DNA of 14,936 bases from an uncultured Oscillibacter sp. (lineage in GTDB: Bacteria > Bacillota > Clostridia > Oscillospirales > Oscillospiraceae), in contig UQUC01000055.1 in NCBI GenBank assembly GCA_900544105.1, positions 1-14,936 of the forward strand, written 5' to 3'. Below are positions 7,014 to 13,633 of the stretch, one piece after another. The translations under genes and the position numbers were made by a program. Positions within the stretch are counted from its first letter, which is position 1; every line of letters begins with the position of its first letter. The notes under the pieces are model-generated. The model did not search any database and had not been told where the DNA came from. It saw only the letters and a list, made by a program, of their open reading frames with translations.

Positions 7014-7352
7014 TTATCTCTTGTCTCCGGCGTCCAGCCGGAAGTCCGCCCCGTCCACCACGGCGGCGTTGTCCTCCCGCTCCGCCAGATAGTCGGCAAG
7101 TCCCCTGGCCTCCGCCGTCAGGCCGCAGTCGGCAATGACGATCCGTGCCCCCGGCAGACTGCTCCGCACCCGGCGCAGCTCCCGGACATCGTGCTCCAAG
7201 GCTAACGCCTCGCCCCGCACAGGCAGCACCAGCAAAAGCCCCGGGATCGTGGGCCGCCCTGCGTGGAGCACCGCTCCCGCCAGCAGCCATACCACCGTGG
7301 TCATCCCCACGGCGGAGAAAAAGGCGATCACGCCGTCCCGAAATACGTTCAT
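7014..7352 (-). CDS. Small membrane-anchored protein of unknown function
   Basis: A 112-residue protein with one N-terminal hydrophobic segment (about residues 8-31), then a soluble domain of about 80 residues. The soluble part alternates short hydrophobic strands with charged helices (LLLVLPVRG, a helix EHDVRELRRVRSSL, then ARIVIADCG, helix EARGLADYLAERED), suggesting a small alpha/beta fold on the cytoplasmic face. I recognise the general form from small proteins in Oscillospiraceae genomes but know no function. GAGGTGAT lies just before the ATG at 7352. It sits between a coiled-coil membrane protein and recD2 in the same direction, with an 86-base gap before it. No catalytic motif is evident. 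Confidence 0.7.
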   Translation of the reverse strand: MNVFRDGVIAFFSAVGMTTVVWLLAGAVLHAGRPTIPGLLLVLPVRGEALALEHDVRELRRVRSSLPGARIVIADCGLTAEARGLADYLAEREDNAAVVDGADFRLDAGDKR

Positions 7353-7438
7353 CCCATCACCTCAGTCCAGAATATGAGGGAATGTTTCCTTTGGTGACAA
7401 TATTGGATACTCACAACTTTTCAAAAGCCGAAAGCTCG

Positions 7439-7678
7439 TTACTCCCGTTTATTCTCCTCTTTGGGTTCGATTTCTTTTAGCTTTTTCAAGATTTCCGCCT
7501 GATTCTCCTGAATTTCTCCCTGTTTTATGTAGATCTTCACCAGCAAAGCAAACATCAGCGCCACAAATAGAAAACAAGCCACATACAGTCCACCGTCACC
7601 CATCAGCATACTGCAAATCCACATCAGGATAAACGTTCCTATAACGCAAAGGATCATACTTCCAATAACAATAGACAT
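7439..7678 (-). CDS. Small membrane hairpin protein with charged C-terminal tail, low-GC gene
   Basis: A 79-residue protein with two hydrophobic segments (about residues 3-24 and 31-50) joined by a short loop MGDGG, then a charged, probably helical tail ending in EPKEENKRE. The start at 7678 is preferred over the in-frame ATG at 7705 because GGAGAA lies 6 bases before it. Base composition is odd: 7621-7680 is 33% GC by count, whereas 8101-8160 in ybeY is 58%, suggesting later acquisition. The layout (two helices, Gly-rich turn, coiled tail) is the same as the protein encoded at 7722-8039, so they may be distant paralogues or partners, though clear sequence similarity is lacking. Function unknown. 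Confidence 0.68.
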   Translation of the reverse strand: MSIVIGSMILCVIGTFILMWICSMLMGDGGLYVACFLFVALMFALLVKIYIKQGEIQENQAEILKKLKEIEPKEENKRE

Positions 7679-7721
7679 ATTTGCTTCTCCTTTTTTGAAA
7701 ATCATTTGTGTCTGCGTTTTT

Positions 7722-8039
7722 TCAATCCTCCCTGCTGATCCCCAGCTTCGCCGCCACAGTATCCAGCTTGATCTCCGCGACTTCCTGCCGTCCCTTCACT
7801 GTTTCCAATTCTGTTTTGACCTCTTGGAGGGTCTTGGACACCGCTTTCAGCGTTTCCTCCATTCGATCCAGCTTGTCCTTCAGACAGACAGCTCCCGACA
7901 AAACGGCTCCCACCGCCAGCAGCCCCAGCAAAAACGGCGCGACATCTCCCCCGCCGCCGCTGAACATCCCTGCCAACAGTATCGCCGGCACACAGGCAAG
8001 CAAAGCAAACCCAATCGTATATAACGCGAATTTTCCCAT
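7722..8039 (-). CDS. Membrane hairpin plus coiled-coil protein of unknown function
   Basis: A 105-residue protein: hydrophobic segment about 5-26, a GGGGD turn, a second segment about 34-53, then a heptad-patterned coiled coil (about 54-98: LKDKLDRMEETLKAV, LQEVKTELETV). The start at 8039 is chosen because GGGAGGA lies 7 bases upstream; longer in-frame starts run back into ybeY. Only one base separates it from the ybeY stop, so the two are translationally coupled, and its ribosome site is formed by the last codons of ybeY. Its C-terminus, KLGISRED, nearly repeats the YbeY C-terminus ELGITRED although the proteins are unrelated. Function unknown; a membrane scaffold or phage-holin-like topology is conceivable but unsupported. 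Confidence 0.75.
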   Translation of the reverse strand: MGKFALYTIGFALLACVPAILLAGMFSGGGGDVAPFLLGLLAVGAVLSGAVCLKDKLDRMEETLKAVSKTLQEVKTELETVKGRQEVAEIKLDTVAAKLGISRED

Positions 8040-8040
8040 A

Positions 8041-8538
8041 TCAGTCCTCCCGGGTGATCCCCAGTTCCGCCAATATAGCTTCCTCTCTTGCCCGCATCTG
8101 CTTTTTCTGCGGGCCTTCGTCCAGATGGTCATAGCCCAGCAGGTGCAGCATGGAGTGCACCACCAGATACGCCAGTTCCCGGCGGTTGGAATGGCCGTAC
8201 TCCTTGGCCTGCGCCGCCACGTGCTCCATGGAGATCACCATATCCCCCAGAGGCACCAGTCCGGTGCCGGGGTCGGCATCCTCTTCTCCGGGCAGCTCGC
8301 CGGGCTGCAAGTCAAACTCCGGGAAACTGAGCACATCCGTGGCCCGGTCTACCTCCCGCATATCCAGATTGATCTGATGGATGGCCTCGTCATTGGTCAG
8401 CAGCACGTCCACCTCACAGGGAAAATCCACTCCCTCCGCCGCCAGAGCGGTGCGGATGACCTTGCGGATAAAGGCCCGCTGGCCCTCATTCACCCCCGGC
8501 ACGTCGGCGGTGATGGGAATATAGTGCCGTTTTGCCAT
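8041..8538 (-). CDS. ybeY: Endoribonuclease YbeY (rRNA maturation factor)
   Basis: A 165-residue zinc-dependent endoribonuclease acting in 16S rRNA 3' maturation and ribosome quality control. The family signature HSMLHLLGYDH supplies the three zinc-binding histidines H128, H132 and H138. Upstream, LSFPEFD and LGDMVIS are also conserved family segments. Length is normal. The ATG shares one base with the phoH stop (TAATG), a tight coupling that fits the widespread phoH-ybeY pair. Its last codons CGG GAG GAC TGA carry the ribosome site of the next gene. Neighbours dgkA, cdd and era, often downstream in Firmicutes, are absent. Confidence 0.97.
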   Translation of the reverse strand: MAKRHYIPITADVPGVNEGQRAFIRKVIRTALAAEGVDFPCEVDVLLTNDEAIHQINLDMREVDRATDVLSFPEFDLQPGELPGEEDADPGTGLVPLGDMVISMEHVAAQAKEYGHSNRRELAYLVVHSMLHLLGYDHLDEGPQKKQMRAREEAILAELGITRED

Positions 8539-9512
8539 TATTTCTTCCCCTTTCCGCCGTTTTTGGCAGTTTCGTATTCTTCATAGGCCTTCACGATCCG
8601 CTGAACCATCACATGACGCACCACGTCGGCGTTGGTCAGCTCGCAGATGCCGATGCCCTCCACCTTTTTCAGCACCCGCATGGCCTCCCGCAGGCCGGAG
8701 GGCTTGCCGTCGGGCAGGTCGATCTGGGTCACGTCGCCGGTAATGACGATCTTGGAGCCGAAGCCCAGACGGGTCAGGAACATTTTCATCTGCTCCCGGC
8801 TGGTGTTCTGGGCCTCGTCCAGAATGATGAAGCTGTCATCCAGCGTCCGGCCGCGCATATAGGCCAGGGGCGCCACCTCAATGTTGCCCCGCTCCAGATA
8901 CTTCTGGTAGGTCTCCGCCCCCAGCATATCAAACAAGGCGTCATACAGCGGCCGCAGGTACGGGTCCACCTTGCTTTGCAGATCGCCGGGCAGGAAGCCC
9001 AGCCGCTCACCAGCCTCCACCGCAGGACGGGTGAGGATGATGCGGTTCACCTGCTTTTCCCGGAAAGCCTGCACTGCCGCCGCCACCGCCAGATACGTTT
9101 TGCCGGTACCGGCGGGGCCTACGCCGATGGTAACGGTATTTTTCAGCACCGATGCGATATATTCCTTCTGGCCCAGCGTTTTCGGCTTCACCGGGCGGCC
9201 CTTGGCGGAAATGCACAGCACATCCCCCGCCAACTCGCTGATCTGCTCCTCTTTGCCGGTGCGGACCATGTCGATGATATAGCGGACATTCTGCTCTCCC
9301 AGCGCCTCCCCCCGGGAGGACAGGGTCAGCATGGCCTGCACCGCTTTGGCGGCGTGCATCACATCCTCCGCCTCGCCGCTGATCCGCAGCTCGCCGTCCC
9401 GGTTGGTCACCGTCACATTAAATTCCTTTTCCAGCAGGCGGATGTTCTCGTCAAAGGAGCCGAAAATATTGACTGCCTGCTCCATCCGCTCAATGCTGAT
9501 CCTCTGTTCCAT
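8538..9512 (-). CDS. phoH: PhoH-family ATPase (PhoH/YbeZ)
   Basis: A 324-residue cytoplasmic P-loop ATPase of the PhoH/YbeZ type, thought to act with YbeY in RNA metabolism, possibly as an RNA helicase. An N-terminal KH-like portion (1-110, including LLEKEFNVTVTNRDGELRIS) precedes the ATPase domain with Walker A GPAGTGKT (K138) and Walker B FIILDEAQNTS (D232). GDVTQIDLPDGKPSGL is another family motif. I chose the ATG at 9512 (AGGAG 7 bases upstream, 16 bases after the yqfD stop) over the in-frame ATG at 9554, which would overlap yqfD and lacks a ribosome site. It lies in the conserved order yqfC-yqfD-phoH-ybeY. The pgpH gene frequently found between phoH and ybeY is missing. Confidence 0.96.
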   Translation of the reverse strand: MEQRISIERMEQAVNIFGSFDENIRLLEKEFNVTVTNRDGELRISGEAEDVMHAAKAVQAMLTLSSRGEALGEQNVRYIIDMVRTGKEEQISELAGDVLCISAKGRPVKPKTLGQKEYIASVLKNTVTIGVGPAGTGKTYLAVAAAVQAFREKQVNRIILTRPAVEAGERLGFLPGDLQSKVDPYLRPLYDALFDMLGAETYQKYLERGNIEVAPLAYMRGRTLDDSFIILDEAQNTSREQMKMFLTRLGFGSKIVITGDVTQIDLPDGKPSGLREAMRVLKKVEGIGICELTNADVVRHVMVQRIVKAYEEYETAKNGGKGKK

Positions 9513-9528
9513 GCCATCACTCCTAAAG

Positions 9529-10737
9529 TTATCCGGACGCGCCGTCCGGTTCATTTGCTGTATAAATCGGGGCCTGCTCCCCGATCTCCTCCCGGCACTC
9601 TGCCGTCAGCGTTACCGTCAGGACATCCCCCCGAAGCCGAGAGGTCACCTGACTGGCCGTTACCTCGCCGTAGGGATCCACAAGGCTGTGGAGATACGCT
9701 TCCAGCGCCGCCCCCGTCTCCTTCTGCCGTCGGGCCTGCGTGACCGTCACCGGCTCCGTTTCGTAAAACCGGAGAGTCTCCGTCTCCCAAGTGATCGGGA
9801 GTGGGATCCCGCACACCCGAACCGGTATTCTCTCGGTTATTTTATCACACTGTCCGCCGTCAATGCTACTGTTTGCAAAGAATTTTATCCGGCGGCTGCC
9901 GAAAATCACGGACCGGAGCCGCTTTTCCCGTCCGGTATATCGCTTTTCCATTCCGGTGAGGGGCACGTTGGCCGTCAGGGTATACCACGTCCGCCCCTCC
10001 ACGATCCCAAGTCCCGCCGTAAACCGGGTGCCGAAGGTCCCGGTGTCCTCCACGCCGGATATCAAGAGCTGTCCCTCCGTTACCGACATTCCCTTCAGCA
10101 CTTGGGGAACGCCCCCTAACGCCCGCACCCGCAGCACCAGTCCGTCCCGCCGGGCCACTAAATTGCACGGCGTTTTCCGGTCCAGCGGCTTCGGGGCCAT
10201 CCACCGCTCCCGCACCTCCACATTGGCCCGGCAGCCGGACACGTTCACCGCCACCCAACTCAGCTCCGGGATCTCCAGCAGCACATGGTTGCGGATGTCC
10301 TCCCCATTCAGGGCGAAGCCGAAACACCCCCGATGAACGCCGTTTTTCTCCAGGGATCGCAGGATCACCTCCCGCGGCACCGTTTCATTCCCGGCGATCT
10401 GAATATCCCACACAAAGAAGGATCCGATCAGCACCGCCGTGCCGCACACCACGATGCCTAACGCCAAGGCCTGACGGTGCCGCAGCTTTGCCAGCGTGTA
10501 GGGCGCGCCCTCCCGCCGCACGATCTCCAGCGTACAGTCCAGCTTTTCCGCTGCGCGGCTGAGGATGCAGTGATCCCCCCGGCTCATGCGGCAGGTAAAG
10601 GTCTCCGCCCCCTCCCATTCCAGATCCCAGAAGGCCAGCTTCCGGGCGGAGCACAGATTCAGTACCCGTTCCGGGTAGGGACACGTCACCCGGAGCCACA
10701 CCTGTCCCCGGGCCCTGTTGATAAGCTCCTTCAGCAT
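9529..10737 (-). CDS. yqfD: Sporulation protein YqfD
   Basis: A 402-residue single-pass membrane protein of the YqfD family, made in the mother cell during spore formation in Bacillus; its molecular role is not established. One strong membrane segment (about residues 89-111, LGIVVCGTAVLIGSFFVWDI) separates a cytoplasmic N-terminal third from a large extracytoplasmic part. The family phrase GNETVPREVILRSLEKNGV lies just after it, followed by ELSWVAVNVSG. The ATG at 10737 is preferred over a GTG at 10746 because GGAG is 8 bases upstream of the ATG and adjoins the GTG. The start overlaps the end of yqfC, so the pair is coupled. Confidence 0.93.
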   Translation of the reverse strand: MLKELINRARGQVWLRVTCPYPERVLNLCSARKLAFWDLEWEGAETFTCRMSRGDHCILSRAAEKLDCTLEIVRREGAPYTLAKLRHRQALALGIVVCGTAVLIGSFFVWDIQIAGNETVPREVILRSLEKNGVHRGCFGFALNGEDIRNHVLLEIPELSWVAVNVSGCRANVEVRERWMAPKPLDRKTPCNLVARRDGLVLRVRALGGVPQVLKGMSVTEGQLLISGVEDTGTFGTRFTAGLGIVEGRTWYTLTANVPLTGMEKRYTGREKRLRSVIFGSRRIKFFANSSIDGGQCDKITERIPVRVCGIPLPITWETETLRFYETEPVTVTQARRQKETGAALEAYLHSLVDPYGEVTASQVTSRLRGDVLTVTLTAECREEIGEQAPIYTANEPDGASG

Positions 10738-11024
10738 GGCACCCACTCCACACAGCTGATTTTTCCGCCGATCCGCAGTTCTTCCCCCGTCATGGCTACC
10801 AGCGTCAGCCGTTCTCCTCGAATTCGCAGAACGCCGAAGCCTGTGTTGGCGTCGATTTGGGTATCGCTGTAAGCCAGCAGTCCCGTGTGGCGTTCCAGAT
10901 ACAGCTGCCGGTTCCCGATCAGCTCCAATCGGGGCAGGCCCGCCACCACATCCACCGGCAGGTCAAACAACTCCGCCACGCCGCCCAGAATACCGCCCTG
11001 CTCCCGGTCCCGTTTTTTCTCCAT
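10731..11024 (-). CDS. yqfC: Sporulation protein YqfC (YabP/YqfC family)
   Basis: A 97-residue soluble protein of the YabP/YqfC family, expressed in the mother cell during sporulation in Bacillus and linked to spore-cortex or coat-related stages. Recognisable features are ELFDLPVDVVAGLPRLELIG near the start, the HTGLLAYSD segment and the ending VLRIRGERLTLVAMTGEELRIGGKI. The length fits the family. The ATG at 11024 has GAGGTGAG a few bases upstream. It begins the minus-strand operon and diverges from the ylbJ-like gene across about 100 bases. A match to a mother-cell sigma promoter upstream is too weak to claim. Confidence 0.93.
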   Translation of the reverse strand: MEKKRDREQGGILGGVAELFDLPVDVVAGLPRLELIGNRQLYLERHTGLLAYSDTQIDANTGFGVLRIRGERLTLVAMTGEELRIGGKISCVEWVPC

Positions 11025-11126
11025 GCGCTCACCTCACCGAACTCTATGCGGAAATTCCCCCCGGCTTGCCTGTCCCGCCGCATGAACCGCCTCCCGCCCC
11101 GCATAGGGTGTATCGGGGTGATGCGT
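11025..11126. promoter_or_regulatory. Divergent intergenic region between yqfC and the ylbJ-like gene
   Basis: About 100 bases that must hold promoters for both directions. No sigma-A promoter is evident on either strand. CATAGAGT on the minus strand (11049-11042) and CATAGGGT on the plus strand (11102-11109) resemble the sigma-E -10 consensus CATACANT, but neither has a convincing -35, so sporulation control here is inferred from gene content. Confidence 0.35.
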
Positions 11127-12038
11127 ATGAAACGGCGGATACGGACGGATGTATGCCTGATCCTGTGCGGGATCCTGGTCTGGTTTCTGGCGGACGCCAG
11201 ACAGCTGCGGCTCGAGGCGGCCAAGGCCCTGACCCTCTGCGCCGGGACGGTGATCCCCGCCCTGTTTCCTTTCATGGTCGTCACCGGTCTGCTGGTGCGT
11301 CTGGGCTTCGCGCAATGGCTGGCGCCTGATATGGCTGGCCTCATGGCGTCCCTGTTCCGCTTGCCCGGCTGCGCTGGGTCCGCGCTGCTGCTGGGGCTGG
11401 TGGGAGGCTATCCCATCGGCGCCCGCACAGCAGCGGAGCTGTACACCTCCGGGGATCTGACCCGGCAGGAGGCGCAGCGGCTTCTGACCTTCTGCAACAA
11501 CTCCAACCCCGTATTCCTCATCAGTGTGCTGGGTGCGGGGGTGTTTGGCAGCGTCCGGGCAGGACTGTGGCTCTGGCTGATCCACGTCTGCGCCGCCCTC
11601 CTCACCGGGCTGCTGTTCCGGGGACTGGGCCGGGGGCGGAAAATCGTTCCCCCCACCATTTCCTTTCAGGCCCCCTCTCTGCCAGCGGCCTTTGTGTCAT
11701 CTGTCCGGGACAGCGCCGGGACCATGCTCTCCGTCTGCGCCTTCGTCACGTTCTTCTATGTACTGATCTCGCCCCTGACGGCCCTCCCCGGCCCTTGGGC
11801 AGCCCTGGCTGTTGGCTGCGGGGAGCTGTTCTCCCTGACGCCCCTCCTACCCTGTGACCGCACCGGCTTCCTTCTGGCCGCCGGGTGCGCCGGATGGGGC
11901 GGGCTGTCCGTTCTCTGCCAGACCGCCGCTATTCTGGACGGCACGGACCTCCCCCTCTCCCCCTGTCTCCTGGGGAAACTGACCCACGGCCTGCTGTCCG
12001 CGCTGCTGGCCGTCCTCGTCTCCCTCCGTCTATTTTGA
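11127..12038 (+). CDS. ylbJ: YlbJ-like sporulation integral membrane protein (nucleoside-recognition/Gate domain)
   Basis: A 303-residue polytopic membrane protein with about eight hydrophobic segments. The diagnostic stretch is LVGGYPIGARTAAEL followed by LTRQEAQRLLTFCNNSNPVF, which closely matches YlbJ and related Gate-domain proteins; YlbJ is needed for a late sporulation stage in Bacillus. It is shorter than Bacillus YlbJ (about 400 residues), as often in Clostridia. The start at 11127 is preferred because GGGGTGAT (11115-11122) lies 4 bases before it; the ATG at 11121 overlaps that site, and the longer frame to 10857 runs into antisense yqfC. It diverges from yqfCD, which clusters three sporulation genes. 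Transported substrate, if any, is unknown; a spore-maturation (SpmA-like) relative is the alternative. Confidence 0.85.
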   Translation: MKRRIRTDVCLILCGILVWFLADARQLRLEAAKALTLCAGTVIPALFPFMVVTGLLVRLGFAQWLAPDMAGLMASLFRLPGCAGSALLLGLVGGYPIGARTAAELYTSGDLTRQEAQRLLTFCNNSNPVFLISVLGAGVFGSVRAGLWLWLIHVCAALLTGLLFRGLGRGRKIVPPTISFQAPSLPAAFVSSVRDSAGTMLSVCAFVTFFYVLISPLTALPGPWAALAVGCGELFSLTPLLPCDRTGFLLAAGCAGWGGLSVLCQTAAILDGTDLPLSPCLLGKLTHGLLSALLAVLVSLRLF

Positions 12039-12051
12039 TGGGACCACCACG

Positions 12052-12087
12052 AAAAAGCACCCTTCCGCAAATGCGAAAGGGTGCTTT
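12052..12087 (-). terminator. Intrinsic terminator hairpin after the ylbJ-like gene, stronger on the minus strand
   Basis: A stem of 15 bp with one C-A mismatch: 12054-12068 pairs with 12073-12087 around AAAT. Five A (12052-12056) precede the core, giving a T-run on the minus strand. On the plus strand only three T follow, then CAGCG. It is 14 bases after the ylbJ-like stop and may serve both convergent transcripts. Confidence 0.7.
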
Positions 12088-12117
12088 CAGCGTGTCGAAA
12101 AAGTCTTTTCGCCCCGC
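12088..12117. repeat. Intergenic repeat element, copy B
   Basis: CAGCGTGTCGAAAAA, then GTCT, then TTTCGCCCCGC. It matches copy A at 4538-4563 at 25 of 26 aligned bases plus a 4-base insertion. The insertion turns the internal inverted repeat into a perfect CGAAAA/TTTTCG stem. A degenerate relative (CAGCGTATCCGAA) follows at 12131-12143. Confidence 0.75.
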
Positions 12118-12147
12118 ACTGTCTTTCTTTCAGCGTATCCGAACAGC

Positions 12148-12191
12148 AAAGCAGGGCGTCGGTCCTGAAAACCGGCGCCCCGCCTTGCTTT
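12148..12191. repeat. Branched hairpin in the gene-free stretch 12039-12433
   Basis: An outer stem of 11 bp (12148-12158 with 12181-12191, one G-U pair) encloses an inner 4-bp stem CGGT/ACCG (12160-12163 with 12171-12174) and an unpaired GCGCCC side. It is followed by TTTAGAGAG, not a T-run. It may be a structured 3' RNA or a decayed terminator; no known RNA family is recognised. Confidence 0.5.
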
Positions 12192-12433
12192 AGAGAGAGT
12201 TGTGTATGTAAAGATCTATCAACACGCCGCTTGCCCGCGGCGGGATCGTTGGTCTGCCGGTTTGGGACTCCTCCCGGGCGGGCAGTGGGCCGTAGGGGTG
12301 TATTTGAAAGAATGGCTTTTTCTCTCGGATCAACAGCCGGGCCGTGAACCGGCTCTCTCAACTGCTGATGTACGAAGTATACACCCCAATTCTGAAATAC
12401 CCATGAAAAAGTTGTAAACCATTCGTGAACGGT
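12192..12433. other. Gene-free stretch before the MacB-type permease stop
   Basis: No convincing gene, promoter or known RNA is seen. Short open frames here lack ribosome sites and recognisable products. A 6-bp stem AGCCGG/CCGGCT (12335-12340 with 12349-12354) is present, and the last 80 bases are AT-richer. It is the common 3' flank of two convergent genes. Confidence 0.4.
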
Positions 12434-13633
12434 TCAGTCATACCGCAGCGCATCGATGGGGTTCAAATTGGCCGCTTTCCGGGCGGGAAGATAGCCGAAC
12501 ACGATACCAATGCCCGCCGACACGCCAAAAGCGATCACCACCGCCGCCGCGCTGGGACTGACGGTGATCGGCGTATCCGGCATCACCGTAGCTATGACGG
12601 TCGTCGCCACCGATGACAGGGCATAGCCCAGACCGATGCCCAGCAATCCGCCCAGGGCGGAGGTGGTGGCGGCTTCAATGACGAACTGCCGCAAAATAGC
12701 CCCCTCCTTGGCGCCCAATGCTTTGCGGATGCCGATCTCTCTCGTCCGCTCCGTGACGGACACCAGCATAATATTCATGATGCCGATGCCGCCCACCACT
12801 AGGGAGATGGCGGCGATGCCCGCCAGAATATAGATGACCATATTCACCATGGAATTCATCTGCTCCACCATCTCCGCCATGGAGATAACGGTATAGGCGT
12901 CATTGTCGGAGAAAATGTCGTAGAGCTTGTTTTCCAGAAAGGTCTTGGCCTCGGAGATGTTGTCCGTGTTCTGCACGGTCATGGTGTAGCTGCTGACGGT
13001 GCCGGTGAAGCTGAGGCGGGCGGCAGTGGAATAGGGCAGGAACACGCAGTCATCCGTGCCCCCCTCCTCCAACTGGCTGTCCTTCTGGGCCATCACGCCC
13101 ACGACGGTAAAGGTTGTGCCGTTAAGTTTCAGCGTTTGGCCCACGGCGTTGCCGCCGAAGTAGGCCATGTTCAGATACTGGCCCACCACGCACACCTTTT
13201 TCCGGCCGGAAATGTCCGCATAGTCCAGGTTCCGGCCCTGGGCGACGGTATAGCCCTTCATGTCGAAGTAGTCCTCGCTGACGCCGGTGACGGTGGAGGT
13301 GGAAATGGTGTCGCTGCCAATTTTCAGCGCCCCCATCATGGTGACGGTAGGGGAAATTTGCTTGTAAAGGCCCTGGTTTTCCTCCACCAGGGCGTACATC
13401 TGCTCCTCGGACACGCTGCGGGAGGAGCCCCGGCCCAAAATCTGCACCGTCAGGGAATCGGTGCCCATGTCCGCGAAGCTGTCCTCGATGTAGCCCTGCA
13501 TACCGTTGCCAAGGCCCACGATGACAATGACGGCGCACACACCGATGATGATGCCCAGCATGGTCAGCAGCGTTCGGACCTTGCTGCTGAGGATGTTTTT
13601 CACCGCCATCTGAAAGGTTTCCAGCAAGCTCAT
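12434..13633 (-). CDS. MacB-type ABC transporter permease (FtsX/MacB_PCD)
   Basis: A 399-residue permease of the MacB/type VII ABC class, which couples cytoplasmic ATP hydrolysis to work on extracytoplasmic substrates. The sequence shows a first membrane segment (about residues 20-42, LLTMLGIIIGVCAVIVIVGL), a large extracytoplasmic MacB core domain (about 45-260), and three C-terminal membrane segments (about 270-298, 325-350, 360-385). The hallmark TERTREIGIRKALGAK lies between the second and third, and the end PIDALRYD is typical. It has no ATPase of its own, and its ATG overlaps the stop of the upstream ABC gene (ATGA). Normally that upstream partner is a LolD/MacB-type ATPase; here only the C-terminal third of the upstream product is of that type. 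No MacA-like adaptor is in the window. Confidence 0.94.
   Translation of the reverse strand: MSLLETFQMAVKNILSSKVRTLLTMLGIIIGVCAVIVIVGLGNGMQGYIEDSFADMGTDSLTVQILGRGSSRSVSEEQMYALVEENQGLYKQISPTVTMMGALKIGSDTISTSTVTGVSEDYFDMKGYTVAQGRNLDYADISGRKKVCVVGQYLNMAYFGGNAVGQTLKLNGTTFTVVGVMAQKDSQLEEGGTDDCVFLPYSTAARLSFTGTVSSYTMTVQNTDNISEAKTFLENKLYDIFSDNDAYTVISMAEMVEQMNSMVNMVIYILAGIAAISLVVGGIGIMNIMLVSVTERTREIGIRKALGAKEGAILRQFVIEAATTSALGGLLGIGLGYALSSVATTVIATVMPDTPITVSPSAAAVVIAFGVSAGIGIVFGYLPARKAANLNPIDALRYD

Noticed and set aside
7353..7438. Possible minus-strand promoter (TTGTCA and TATTCT) before the 112-residue gene
   Set aside because: The spacing between the hexamers is about 20 bases and the alternatives match poorly.
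9513..9554. Longer phoH start at 9554
   Set aside because: It would overlap the yqfD end and has no ribosome site, while 9512 has AGGAG at proper spacing and begins at the usual PhoH N-terminus.
8532..9743. A 403-codon open frame on the plus strand
   Set aside because: It is antisense to phoH and part of yqfD, has no recognisable domain and is rich in His, Gln and Leu as expected for the reverse of GC-rich coding sequence.
11042..11109. Possible sigma-E promoters for yqfC and the ylbJ-like gene
   Set aside because: The -10-like boxes have no acceptable -35 at the proper spacing, so they are mentioned only as weak candidates.
12202..12417. A 71-codon open frame in the gene-free stretch
   Set aside because: It starts with GTG after a poor ribosome site and its product has no recognisable features; the region is better described as structured non-coding sequence.
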